Shown here: piece by piece, positions 6,009 to 12,507 of the stretch
Layout of the letters: each line of letters begins with the position of its first letter
Position numbering within the stretch: position 1 is the stretch's first letter
From: Candidatus Saccharimonadota bacterium
Lineage (GTDB): Bacteria > Patescibacteriota > Saccharimonadia > UBA4664
Assembly (NCBI GenBank): GCA_029237755.1
Contig: JAQZBT010000011.1
Location: forward strand, 1-14,517
Reading direction: 5' to 3'
Length of the DNA: 14,517 nt
Made by a program: the position numbers and the translations under genes
Notes under the pieces: generated by a model
Told to the model about the DNA's origin: nothing
The model's database searches: none
What the model saw: the letters and a program-made list of their open reading frames with translations, nothing else

Positions 6009-7070
6009 CTACGGTTCGGTAGTTTTAGGCCGCGCCGCCACCGAAGACATCAACGACAATGCAATCAATCCAGCCCCAATCAGCCCCGTCACCGCTTCCG
6101 GGACGTGGTAGACCAGGCTCACTCCCATCAGTACCGCCAAGGCGCCGACCGCATAGTGGGCACCGTGTTCCAGGTATTTGAACTCTTTCAGGGTGTCATG
6201 CTCGACCAGCCAGATGGTCAGCTCCCGGATGAAGAAAGCGCCGATGCCCAGACCCAGTGCAATCGTAATCACGTTGGTGCTCACGGCGAAGGCCGCGATC
6301 ACACCGTCGAACGAGAACGAAGCGTCCAGTACGTTCAAGTACACGAACAGCATAAAGGCCGCTTTGCCTGTGGCCATCACCACTTTGCCGGTACCGTGCT
6401 TAGACTCATCAGTCAGGCCGCCCACATGCTCAAATAGTCGCGTGAGGCCGGTCACAAGCAGGTAAGTGACCTGACCCAACACTCCGGCTACCAGGACCTC
6501 TTCCATGTGTCCTGACGATTTGGCTGCGATCAGCAGGAGTACCAGTGCAATCAGAGACGAGAGGGTCTTAAGTTGTCCGGCCTTCGCCAGCGGCGCCTCA
6601 ATCAGATTCACCCAATGCACCCGCTTGGCTTCATTAAGCAGGAAGTCCAGGAAGATCATGAGCAGGAACATCCCGCCAAACGCGGCAATCGACGGGTGCG
6701 CGGAAGTGAGCTCCTTGGCGTAGATTTCCGGATGGTTTAAGGCCAGGTCTATAACCTTCTGAAAACTGAGGCCTGCGGTCACCATCACAATTACGATCGG
6801 GAATATCAGACGCATTCCGATGACAGCCACCAGTATTCCTACCGTCAAGAACATGGTTCGCCAGAAGTGGCCCAGTCGCTGCAGTACACCGGCATTGAGA
6901 ACGGCATTATCGAACGAGAGCGAGATTTCCAGGATGGCCAGAATCGCCACGACGATTCCTTGCTCCCACCCGCCAATATAAAAACCGGCAAAAATGCCGG
7001 CGAACAATATGAATAGTGGCAGTCTGAAGAACTTGAGTGCGTGAAGGGTACTTTGCATATCCTTCATCAT
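6009..7070 (-). CDS. DUF475 / TerC-superfamily integral membrane protein
   Basis: The product has up to 353 residues, nearly all in hydrophobic helices (about nine). Two related acidic membrane motifs mark an internal duplication: LEISLSFDN (47-55) and LDASFSFDG (248-256). Further family marks are FGGMFLLMIFLDF (131-143) and EHGAHYAVGAL (301-311). This pattern is that of DUF475, a branch of the TerC superfamily; TerC relatives are linked to tellurite resistance and, in some members, to manganese export. Metal transport here is inferred only. The start is uncertain: ATG 7070 has no ribosome-binding site and overlaps a -10-like TATGAT, whereas ATG 7058 (Met5) would begin 7 nt after that hexamer and leave a 349-residue protein still containing every helix. 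It is divergent from Ku and has no tellurium-gene neighbours in view. Confidence 0.88.
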   Translation of the reverse strand: MMKDMQSTLHALKFFRLPLFILFAGIFAGFYIGGWEQGIVVAILAILEISLSFDNAVLNAGVLQRLGHFWRTMFLTVGILVAVIGMRLIFPIVIVMVTAGLSFQKVIDLALNHPEIYAKELTSAHPSIAAFGGMFLLMIFLDFLLNEAKRVHWVNLIEAPLAKAGQLKTLSSLIALVLLLIAAKSSGHMEEVLVAGVLGQVTYLLVTGLTRLFEHVGGLTDESKHGTGKVVMATGKAAFMLFVYLNVLDASFSFDGVIAAFAVSTNVITIALGLGIGAFFIRELTIWLVEHDTLKEFKYLEHGAHYAVGALAVLMGVSLVYHVPEAVTGLIGAGLIALSLMSSVAARPKTTEP

Positions 7071-7074
7071 ACCA
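7066..7074 (-). promoter_or_regulatory. Extended -10 (TGG-TATGAT) for the DUF475 gene
   Basis: On the minus strand TGGTATGAT fits the TGn extended -10. It ends 7 nt before ATG 7058, so transcription may begin at or one base from that codon, favouring Met5 as the true start. Confidence 0.4.
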
Positions 7075-7114
7075 GTTTGGAGTTCTGCCGCATGCCTTAT
7101 CGCGTTTTTTGCGT

Positions 7115-7120
7115 TACAGT
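7115..7120 (+). promoter_or_regulatory. Possible -10 (TACAGT) for the Ku gene
   Basis: TACAGT would start a transcript near 7127 with a leader of about 21 nt, enough to include the GAGGAA ribosome-binding site. The -35 region is poor, so this is a weak call. Confidence 0.35.
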
Positions 7121-7147
7121 AGCCTCAAACACTAGAGGAACACTTAC

Positions 7148-7915
7148 ATGCGTGCAATCTGGACCGGCTCAATTTCGTTTGGCCTCGTCAACATTCCGAT
7201 CAAGCTTTACTCCGCTTCCGAATCCCGCGACGGCATCGATCTGCGCATGCTCCACGCCAAGGACAAGGCGCCCATCCGCTACGCCAAAATCTGCTCGGAG
7301 GAGGAGATTGAAGTGCCGTTCAAGGACATCGTCAAAGGCTTCGAGTACGCCGACGGCGAGTTTGTCTTGATCACCGACGAGGACTTCGAAGCCGCCGACG
7401 CCAAGAAGACTTCCACAGTCGATATCGTTGAGTTCACCGATGAGCACCAGATCGACGTGCGCTACCTCGAGCGGCCCTACTACCTGGAGCCGCAAAAAGG
7501 CGCCGACAAGGCCTACTCCCTGCTCCGCGAAGCCCTGCGCCAATCCAACAAGCTGGCCGTCGCCAAATTTGTCCTCCGCCAACGCGAACACCTGGCGCTC
7601 ATCAAGACCGTGGGCAGTGTCCTGGTGCTAAACCAGATGCGTTTCCCCGCCGATCTGAGATCGCCTGGTGGCCTTAAGCTGCCCACTGCCGAGAGCGAAA
7701 AAAAAGAGATCGACATGGCGCTCAAGCTCATCGACCAGATGACCGAACCCTTCATTCCCGAGGATTTCCACGACACCTATACCGAGGAGATCGAGGCCCG
7801 CATCGAAGCCAAAGTGAAGGGGCAACCCGCTCCGGCTGGTAAACCGGCGGAGGCTGCCCCCGTCAAAGACCTCATGGCCGCCCTTAAGGCCTCACTCGAA
7901 GAAGTGAAAAAATAA
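7148..7915 (+). CDS. ku: Bacterial Ku, NHEJ DNA end-binding protein
   Basis: The product has 255 residues from ATG 7148, with GAGGAA (7135-7140) 7 nt upstream. The N-terminus MRAIWTGSISFGLVNIPIKL is the hallmark of bacterial Ku. The core continues with ERPYYLEPQKGADKAYSLL, an element typical of the Ku bridge region, and LVLNQMRFPADLR. The family forms a homodimeric ring that threads broken DNA ends and recruits LigD. A short Pro/Ala/Lys tail (about 225-255, ending LKASLEEVKK) follows the core, as in bacterial Ku where the tail contacts LigD and DNA. LigD is encoded 492 nt downstream on the same strand, with an opposite-strand VOC gene in between. The length is normal and no residue loss is evident. 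Its stop is only 3 nt from the convergent VOC stop. Confidence 0.96.
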   Translation: MRAIWTGSISFGLVNIPIKLYSASESRDGIDLRMLHAKDKAPIRYAKICSEEEIEVPFKDIVKGFEYADGEFVLITDEDFEAADAKKTSTVDIVEFTDEHQIDVRYLERPYYLEPQKGADKAYSLLREALRQSNKLAVAKFVLRQREHLALIKTVGSVLVLNQMRFPADLRSPGGLKLPTAESEKKEIDMALKLIDQMTEPFIPEDFHDTYTEEIEARIEAKVKGQPAPAGKPAEAAPVKDLMAALKASLEEVKK

Positions 7916-7918
7916 TCC

Positions 7919-8302
7919 CTATTGGCCGGTCTGGGCGATGGCCAGGATATTGCCGGAAGGGTCCCTGAACCAGGCGATCTTACCATCCTCTCCGCCGTCA
8001 GCAATACCCTCGACAGTCTTGAGGTCAGGCGTGTCATAGTCTTCGAATTCCACACCCTTAGCCTTGAGTTCCTTTACCTCAGATTCGACGTCCTCGACGC
8101 CGAATGTCACACTCGTCGCTTCGTTGGTGCCGGCAAAGTGGGACGGGTAGACCGCCAAAGACGTGCCGTCGCCACATTCGTATTGGGTCCAGCCGTCCAT
8201 TTCCAACTCCGGCTTTAGGCCTAATGTGCCTTCGTAGAACTTTTTTGCTTCCTTTATATCTTCCACTGCTACCGTTGCTACGGCCTTCGCGTTACCCAGC
8301 AT
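7919..8302 (-). CDS. VOC-superfamily (glyoxalase/bleomycin-resistance fold) protein
   Basis: The product has 127 residues from ATG 8302-8300, preceded on its strand by GAGGAG 5-6 nt upstream. It has paired beta-alpha-beta units: VATVAVEDIKEAKKFYEGTL (8-27) with GLKPELE, and VTFGVEDVESEVKELKAKGV (65-84), closing with the family signature FRDPSGNILAI (112-122). VOC proteins include glyoxalase I, extradiol dioxygenases and drug-binding proteins. The usual first-strand metal-ligand histidine is not seen (the strand reads VATVAV), so a metal-independent binding role is possible. The exact function is unknown. It lies between ku and ligD but on the other strand, convergent with ku and divergent from ligD. 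Confidence 0.88.
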   Translation of the reverse strand: MLGNAKAVATVAVEDIKEAKKFYEGTLGLKPELEMDGWTQYECGDGTSLAVYPSHFAGTNEATSVTFGVEDVESEVKELKAKGVEFEDYDTPDLKTVEGIADGGEDGKIAWFRDPSGNILAIAQTGQ

Positions 8303-8343
8303 CGCCCACTCCTCAGGTTAGTGCGCTCCTTTATACACCTCGG

Positions 8344-8369
8344 GATTAGCCCTTGGCTATGGGCAAATC
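8344..8369. repeat. Imperfect inverted repeat between the VOC and LigD genes
   Basis: GATTAGCCC (8344-8352) and GGGCAAATC (8361-8369) pair at 8 of 9 positions around an 8-nt centre. It lies just upstream of the ligD -35 and within the divergent intergenic region, which is a fitting place for an operator. Confidence 0.4.
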
Positions 8370-8373
8370 ACCA

Positions 8374-8401
8374 TTGCACCACTCAGTACCAGCACTACAA
8401 T
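8374..8401 (+). promoter_or_regulatory. Promoter of ligD (TTGCAC - 16 bp - TACAAT), leaderless
   Basis: A -35-like TTGCAC (8374-8379) and a -10 TACAAT (8396-8401) are 16 bp apart. The -10 ends exactly 6 nt before ATG 8408, so the transcript should begin at the start codon. No Shine-Dalgarno sequence is present. Confidence 0.55.
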
Positions 8402-8407
8402 AACCTC

Positions 8408-10933
8408 ATGGCCCTCGACGAATACCATTCCAAACGCAAGTTCGATGACACACCGGAACCGGCCGGTGCCCGGCATGACTCAGAGCACGAACCGCTGCGC
8501 TTCGTCGTCCAAAAACACGACGCCACCCGGCTGCACTATGACTTCCGGCTCGAGATGGAAGGGGTGCTCAAGAGTTGGGCCGTTCCCAAAGGCCCCTCGC
8601 TCAACCCCCAGGACAAGCACCTCGCCATGCAGACAGAGGACCACCCGTTCGACTACCGCACCTTCGAAGGCGTCATCCCCAAGGGCAACTACGGCGCCGG
8701 ACCGGTGATGGTCTGGGACGAGGGCACTTACGAACCGCTCCACGCCACCGGCGACCGCGAGCACGACGACAAACTCGCCCGCGAAGGTCTGCACAAAGGA
8801 CACATCACTTTCATCCTGCATGGCACCAAACTCAAGGGCGAGTTTGCGCTCATCAAGATGGAGCACTCCGACGAAGAGAACGCCTGGCTCCTGGTAAAAG
8901 CCCAAAAGGACGAATACGCCGGCACGGATGACGTGACCGCTCAGGACCGCTCTGCTGTCACCGGCCGCACACTTGATGAGATCAAGGACCACGCTCCCGT
9001 CGAGCATATCGAGACGGACCTCTCGGGCACCCCCGAGCGCAAGCTGCCGGCAGATGTCCATCCTATGCTCGCGGAGACGGCCACCGAGCCGTTCGACGAC
9101 CCCGACTGGCGCTATGAGATTAAATGGGACGGCTACCGCATCCTGGCCCGCGTAGAGTCCCAAGGCGTCAAGCTGCTCTCGAGAAACACCCAGGACTACA
9201 CCGAGCGCTTTGCACCGGTAGCCAAGGACCTCGAGCAGCTACAGATACCCACCATCATCGATGGGGAAGTGGTAATAGTGGACGACTCGGGCAAGTCAGA
9301 TTTTCAAAAGCTGCAAAACTACCTCCGTACCGGCGACGGCCGCCTCGTCTTCTACGCCTTCGACCTGCTCCACCTCGACGGCCACGACCTCACCTCGCTG
9401 CCGCTGTCAGATCGCCAGGACCTGCTGCGCCGCACGCTGCCTCAGGGCGACCACCTCAAGCTATCAGAACCCCTGATCGAGCACGGCACAGCCCTGTTCG
9501 CCCAGGCTAAATCAAACGGTCTCGAGGGTCTCATGGCTAAGCGCTCGTCCAGCCTCTACCTGCCTGGCAAACGCTCGCGTGACTGGCTCAAGATCAAGGC
9601 CAGCCTCCGCCAAGAAGCCGTCATTATCGGCTATACCAAACCGCGCGCCGGACGCCAGTATTTCGGTGCCCTGGTCCTGGGCATCTACCGCGACGGTCAG
9701 CTCGTATACGCCGGCCACTCCGGCACCGGCTTCAACGAAACCACCCTGGGTGATATCTTCGACCGCCTCCAGTCCCTGCGCCGGCCGGATTGCCCGGTCA
9801 AACCTGAGCCCAAGACCAACGAGCCCGCCGTCTGGGTCGACCCGGTGTTGGTATGCGAAATCTCCTTCACCGAATGGACCGGGGATGGCTCTATGCGCCA
9901 CCCCGTCTTCCTCGGACTGCGCGCCGACAAGGACGCCCGTGAAGTCGTGCGCGAGCAACCGGTAGCACCGGCCGATGCCAAACCTGCAAACACCGCAGGG
10001 AAGTCGCGAAGCGACAAAGCAAAATCCAAAGACGGGGAAGAGTTCCTGACCCTGAACCGCCATAAAGTAAAGTTCACGCACCGCGACAAAGTCTTCTGGC
10101 CCGACGACAAGTACACCAAGGGCGACCTGCTCGACCACTACCTCGGCATCGCCGACACCTTACTCCCGTACCTCAAGGACCGGCCGCAGTCACTGAACCG
10201 GTTCCCCAACGGCATCACCGGCGCCAGTTTCTATCACAAGGACATGAAGGGGGACGCCCCTGATTGGGCCAAAACTATCAGCGTGCCGTCCGAATCACAC
10301 CAGGGCCCAATCGAATACCTCCTGTGCCAAAACGAAGCCACGCTAGCCTACATGGTCAATCTCGGGTGCATCGAACTCAACCCCTGGAACTCCCGCAGCA
10401 CCAAGCCCGAGCATCCCGACTGGTGCGTCATCGATCTTGATCCCGAGGATATCGGCTTCGACGCCGTCATCCGCACCGCCCGCGTCGTCCACGAAGTACT
10501 GGACGAACTGGACGTGCCGAGCTACCCCAAGACCTCCGGCGCCACCGGCATCCACATCTTCATCCCCCTCGGCGCCAAGTACGATTACGACCAGTGCAAA
10601 ATGTTTGGGCAACTCATCGCCAACCTGGTCAACTCACGCCTTCCCGACATCACCAGTGTCGTTCGGCTGCCCAAAAACCGCCAAAACAAGGTCTACCTGG
10701 ACTTCCTCCAAAACCGCCGCGGCCAGACTCTGGCCTCGGTCTATTCGGTGCGGCCCAAACCACACGCCACAGTCTCGACCCCTCTCGATTGGAATGAGGT
10801 AGAATCAGGTTTGACACCCCAGCAATTCACCATCAAAAACATCCAGTCGCGTCTGAGCGAGGTAGGGGACTTATGGCGGCCGGTCATCGGCAAAGGAATC
10901 GACCTCAAAGCCATTCTCAAAAGGATTTCATAG
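8408..10933 (+). CDS. ligD: LigD, multifunctional NHEJ ligase (PE-LIG-POL)
   Basis: The product has 841 residues from ATG 8408; an in-frame upstream extension to 8321 is rejected because homologues begin near MALDEY and the -10 lies between. The order is 3'-phosphoesterase, ATP-dependent ligase, then polymerase, as in Pseudomonas aeruginosa LigD (840 residues) and unlike mycobacterial POL-PE-LIG. PE (about 1-160) has His37, His43, Asp45, Arg47, His79 and Tyr83, each 5 less than the known Pseudomonas positions. LIG (about 215-520) has nucleotidyl lysine Lys239 in KWDGYR, the FYAFDLLHLDG motif, EGLMAKR (373-379) and WLKIKA (393-398). A Lys/Ala linker (515-545) leads to POL (about 546-841) with IDLDPE (Asp676, Asp678), TSGATGIHIF (His716) and VYLDF (Asp765). 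All three active sites look intact. It trims, fills and seals breaks held by Ku. Confidence 0.97.
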   Translation: MALDEYHSKRKFDDTPEPAGARHDSEHEPLRFVVQKHDATRLHYDFRLEMEGVLKSWAVPKGPSLNPQDKHLAMQTEDHPFDYRTFEGVIPKGNYGAGPVMVWDEGTYEPLHATGDREHDDKLAREGLHKGHITFILHGTKLKGEFALIKMEHSDEENAWLLVKAQKDEYAGTDDVTAQDRSAVTGRTLDEIKDHAPVEHIETDLSGTPERKLPADVHPMLAETATEPFDDPDWRYEIKWDGYRILARVESQGVKLLSRNTQDYTERFAPVAKDLEQLQIPTIIDGEVVIVDDSGKSDFQKLQNYLRTGDGRLVFYAFDLLHLDGHDLTSLPLSDRQDLLRRTLPQGDHLKLSEPLIEHGTALFAQAKSNGLEGLMAKRSSSLYLPGKRSRDWLKIKASLRQEAVIIGYTKPRAGRQYFGALVLGIYRDGQLVYAGHSGTGFNETTLGDIFDRLQSLRRPDCPVKPEPKTNEPAVWVDPVLVCEISFTEWTGDGSMRHPVFLGLRADKDAREVVREQPVAPADAKPANTAGKSRSDKAKSKDGEEFLTLNRHKVKFTHRDKVFWPDDKYTKGDLLDHYLGIADTLLPYLKDRPQSLNRFPNGITGASFYHKDMKGDAPDWAKTISVPSESHQGPIEYLLCQNEATLAYMVNLGCIELNPWNSRSTKPEHPDWCVIDLDPEDIGFDAVIRTARVVHEVLDELDVPSYPKTSGATGIHIFIPLGAKYDYDQCKMFGQLIANLVNSRLPDITSVVRLPKNRQNKVYLDFLQNRRGQTLASVYSVRPKPHATVSTPLDWNEVESGLTPQQFTIKNIQSRLSEVGDLWRPVIGKGIDLKAILKRIS

Positions 10934-11069
10934 TAGTTATTCTTACAATGTTTCGTGCTGAATTTGGGCAAAATATCGGAACTTTCGCTAATTTCGCGGC
11001 TCTCATGGCAATTTCCACAAAACAATTTGCCAACACGGTCAAAAAAGTGTAATGTCAAAACTGTTATTG

Positions 11070-11099
11070 AGCGCTAGTGGTGTAGCACTCGCTGTTTTT
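11070..11099 (+). terminator. Terminator-like hairpin upstream of the dehydrogenase gene
   Basis: AGCG (11070-11073) and AGTG (11076-11079) pair with CACT (11086-11089) and CGCT (11090-11093), with a 2-nt CT bulge and a 6-nt loop. GTTTTT follows (11094-11099). It could end ligD transcription or act as an attenuator if the operon promoter lies upstream of it. Confidence 0.4.
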
Positions 11100-11124
11100 G
11101 TGAATAGAGACGATAATGTGAACG

Positions 11125-11142
11125 CCAGTCGGTTTTGACTGG
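11125..11142 (+). repeat. Small perfect hairpin just before the ribosome-binding site
   Basis: CCAGTC (11125-11130) and GACTGG (11137-11142) enclose the loop GGTTTT. The stem ends 4 nt before GAGGAG, so it could influence access of ribosomes. Confidence 0.45.
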
Positions 11143-11160
11143 ACGTGAGGAGTGGTTTTG

Positions 11161-12504
11161 GTGCACGACAATTCAGTTGCAGTAGTGGGGCTGGGTTACG
11201 TTGGTCTTCCCTTGGCTATCTTGGCGCAAAACAAGGGTTACCGGGTTACCGGCTTGGAATATGACAAGCGCAAAGTCGATATGATCCGGGCGGGTGTGAG
11301 CCCGTTCGTCGAAGAATCGGTCACGACTTGGCTGGCAGATAATCAACTGGATGTCACTCAAGATTACGAACGTCTACGCGAAGTCGCATCCATCATCGTC
11401 TGCGTACCTACCCCGGTAGACGAGACCTACACTCCGGATCTTGGCCCCGTCATTTCCGCCTGCACTGAGATCGCCCGGCGCCTGCGCCCCGGCCAACTCG
11501 TCGTCATCGAATCCACTATCAATCCTGGCGTCTGCGACGAAGTCGTGCTGCCTCTCCTTGAGAAGCAGTCCGGACTCAAGTGCGGCGTCGATTTCTTTTT
11601 GGCCCACTGCCCCGAGCGCATCAACCCCGGCGACCCCAAGTGGAACGTCGGTAACATCGCCCGCGTCGTCGGCGGCCACGACCAGAAGAGCCTCGACCTC
11701 GCCTACGAGTTCTACTCCCGCATCGTCGACGCCCCCATCCGTCGCATGGGTTCACTAAAGGAGGCTGAAGCCGTCAAGGTGGTCGAAAACTCCTTCCGTG
11801 ACGTCAACATCGCCTTCGTCAATGAGCTCGCCATGTCGTTCACCAAGCTCGGCATCGATGTCGTCAACGTCATCAACGGCGCCGCCACCAAGCCTTTTGC
11901 CTTCATGCCGCACTACCCGGGCGCCGGCGTCGGCGGCCACTGCATTCCAGTCGACCCTTACTACCTCATCGAATACGCCCGCAAAAACGGTTTCGAGCAC
12001 GACTTCCTCTCATCGGCCCGTTCGATCAACAACCAGATGCCTGAATTTACTGTCGACCAGGTCGAGTCAGCCCTTGAGCACCACGGCCGCTCCATGAAAG
12101 GCGCCAAGGTCGCCGTCATGGGCCTTTCTTATAAGGCCAACGTGGGCGACCTGCGCGAGAGCCCGTCATTGCGCATCCTGGAGCACCTCTCTGAGCGCGG
12201 CGCAGACATCGTAGTCCACGACCCCTACATCCATGGCTATGGCGAGTACAAGCGCAGCTTCTCCGGCGTTCCGGAAGAGTTCGCCTTCTTCGAAAACACC
12301 GAGGGCCGTAGTCAGCTCGAGCTCACTTCTGCCATGAAGGGTGCCGATGCCGTGATTATCGCTACTGCCCACCGAGAGTACGTACAATTAAGCCCTGAAG
12401 ACTTCAAGGACGCGGGCGTCAACATCATCGTCGACGGCCGCAACTGCCTCAACAAGTCGGCGCTGACCAGTGCCGGTTTCACCTACAGGGGGATCGGCCG
12501 CTAG
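11161..12504 (+). CDS. UDP-N-acetylhexosamine 6-dehydrogenase-type nucleotide-sugar dehydrogenase
   Basis: GTG 11161 is chosen because GAGGAG (11147-11152) lies 8 nt before it; GTG 11152 overlaps that site and TTG 11158 is the other option. The product has 447 residues. The Rossmann NAD site is VAVVGLGYVGLPLA (6-19, GxGxxG at 10-15). Catalytic marks are HCPERINPGD (149-158), Lys206 in EAVKVVENSFRDVN and nucleophile Cys261 in GVGGHCIPVDPYYL (256-269); the C-terminal UDP-binding part has GLSYKANVGDLRESPS (321-336). The GGHCIPVDPYYL wording is that of WbpA/WecC/TviB enzymes acting on UDP-GlcNAc or UDP-ManNAc; UDP-glucose dehydrogenases read GGSCFPKD. It should oxidise C6 of a UDP-HexNAc twice with NAD+, giving an amino-uronate precursor. 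It leads an operon with the synthase 3 nt downstream. The exact sugar epimer is not determined. Confidence 0.9.
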   Translation: MHDNSVAVVGLGYVGLPLAILAQNKGYRVTGLEYDKRKVDMIRAGVSPFVEESVTTWLADNQLDVTQDYERLREVASIIVCVPTPVDETYTPDLGPVISACTEIARRLRPGQLVVIESTINPGVCDEVVLPLLEKQSGLKCGVDFFLAHCPERINPGDPKWNVGNIARVVGGHDQKSLDLAYEFYSRIVDAPIRRMGSLKEAEAVKVVENSFRDVNIAFVNELAMSFTKLGIDVVNVINGAATKPFAFMPHYPGAGVGGHCIPVDPYYLIEYARKNGFEHDFLSSARSINNQMPEFTVDQVESALEHHGRSMKGAKVAVMGLSYKANVGDLRESPSLRILEHLSERGADIVVHDPYIHGYGEYKRSFSGVPEEFAFFENTEGRSQLELTSAMKGADAVIIATAHREYVQLSPEDFKDAGVNIIVDGRNCLNKSALTSAGFTYRGIGR

Positions 12505-12507
12505 CTC

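Larger units (their letters stand above)
10934..11160 (+). promoter_or_regulatory. AT-rich leader region of the polysaccharide operon
   Basis: This 227-nt gap is clearly more AT-rich than the flanking genes. It holds a possible promoter, TTGCCA (11027-11032) with TGTAAT (11048-11053) at a short 15-bp spacing, a hairpin followed by T5, a second hairpin and the GAGGAG ribosome-binding site (11147-11152). GATAAT (11112-11117) is an alternative -10. The real transcript start is undecided. Confidence 0.4.

Noticed and set aside
8321..8407. N-terminal extension of LigD from an upstream in-frame start
   Set aside because: The extension covers the intergenic dyad and promoter, has no ribosome-binding site, and LigD homologues begin at the LDEY-like segment encoded from 8408.
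10955..11077. Short frame (GTG, about 40 codons) in the leader of the polysaccharide operon, 5 nt after a TACAAT
   Set aside because: The encoded peptide has no recognisable features and no Shine-Dalgarno site; the AT-rich DNA easily gives such a frame. A leader peptide cannot be excluded but is not supported.
11152..11160. Alternative dehydrogenase start at GTG 11152
   Set aside because: This codon overlaps the GAGGAG ribosome-binding site that is correctly spaced for GTG 11161.
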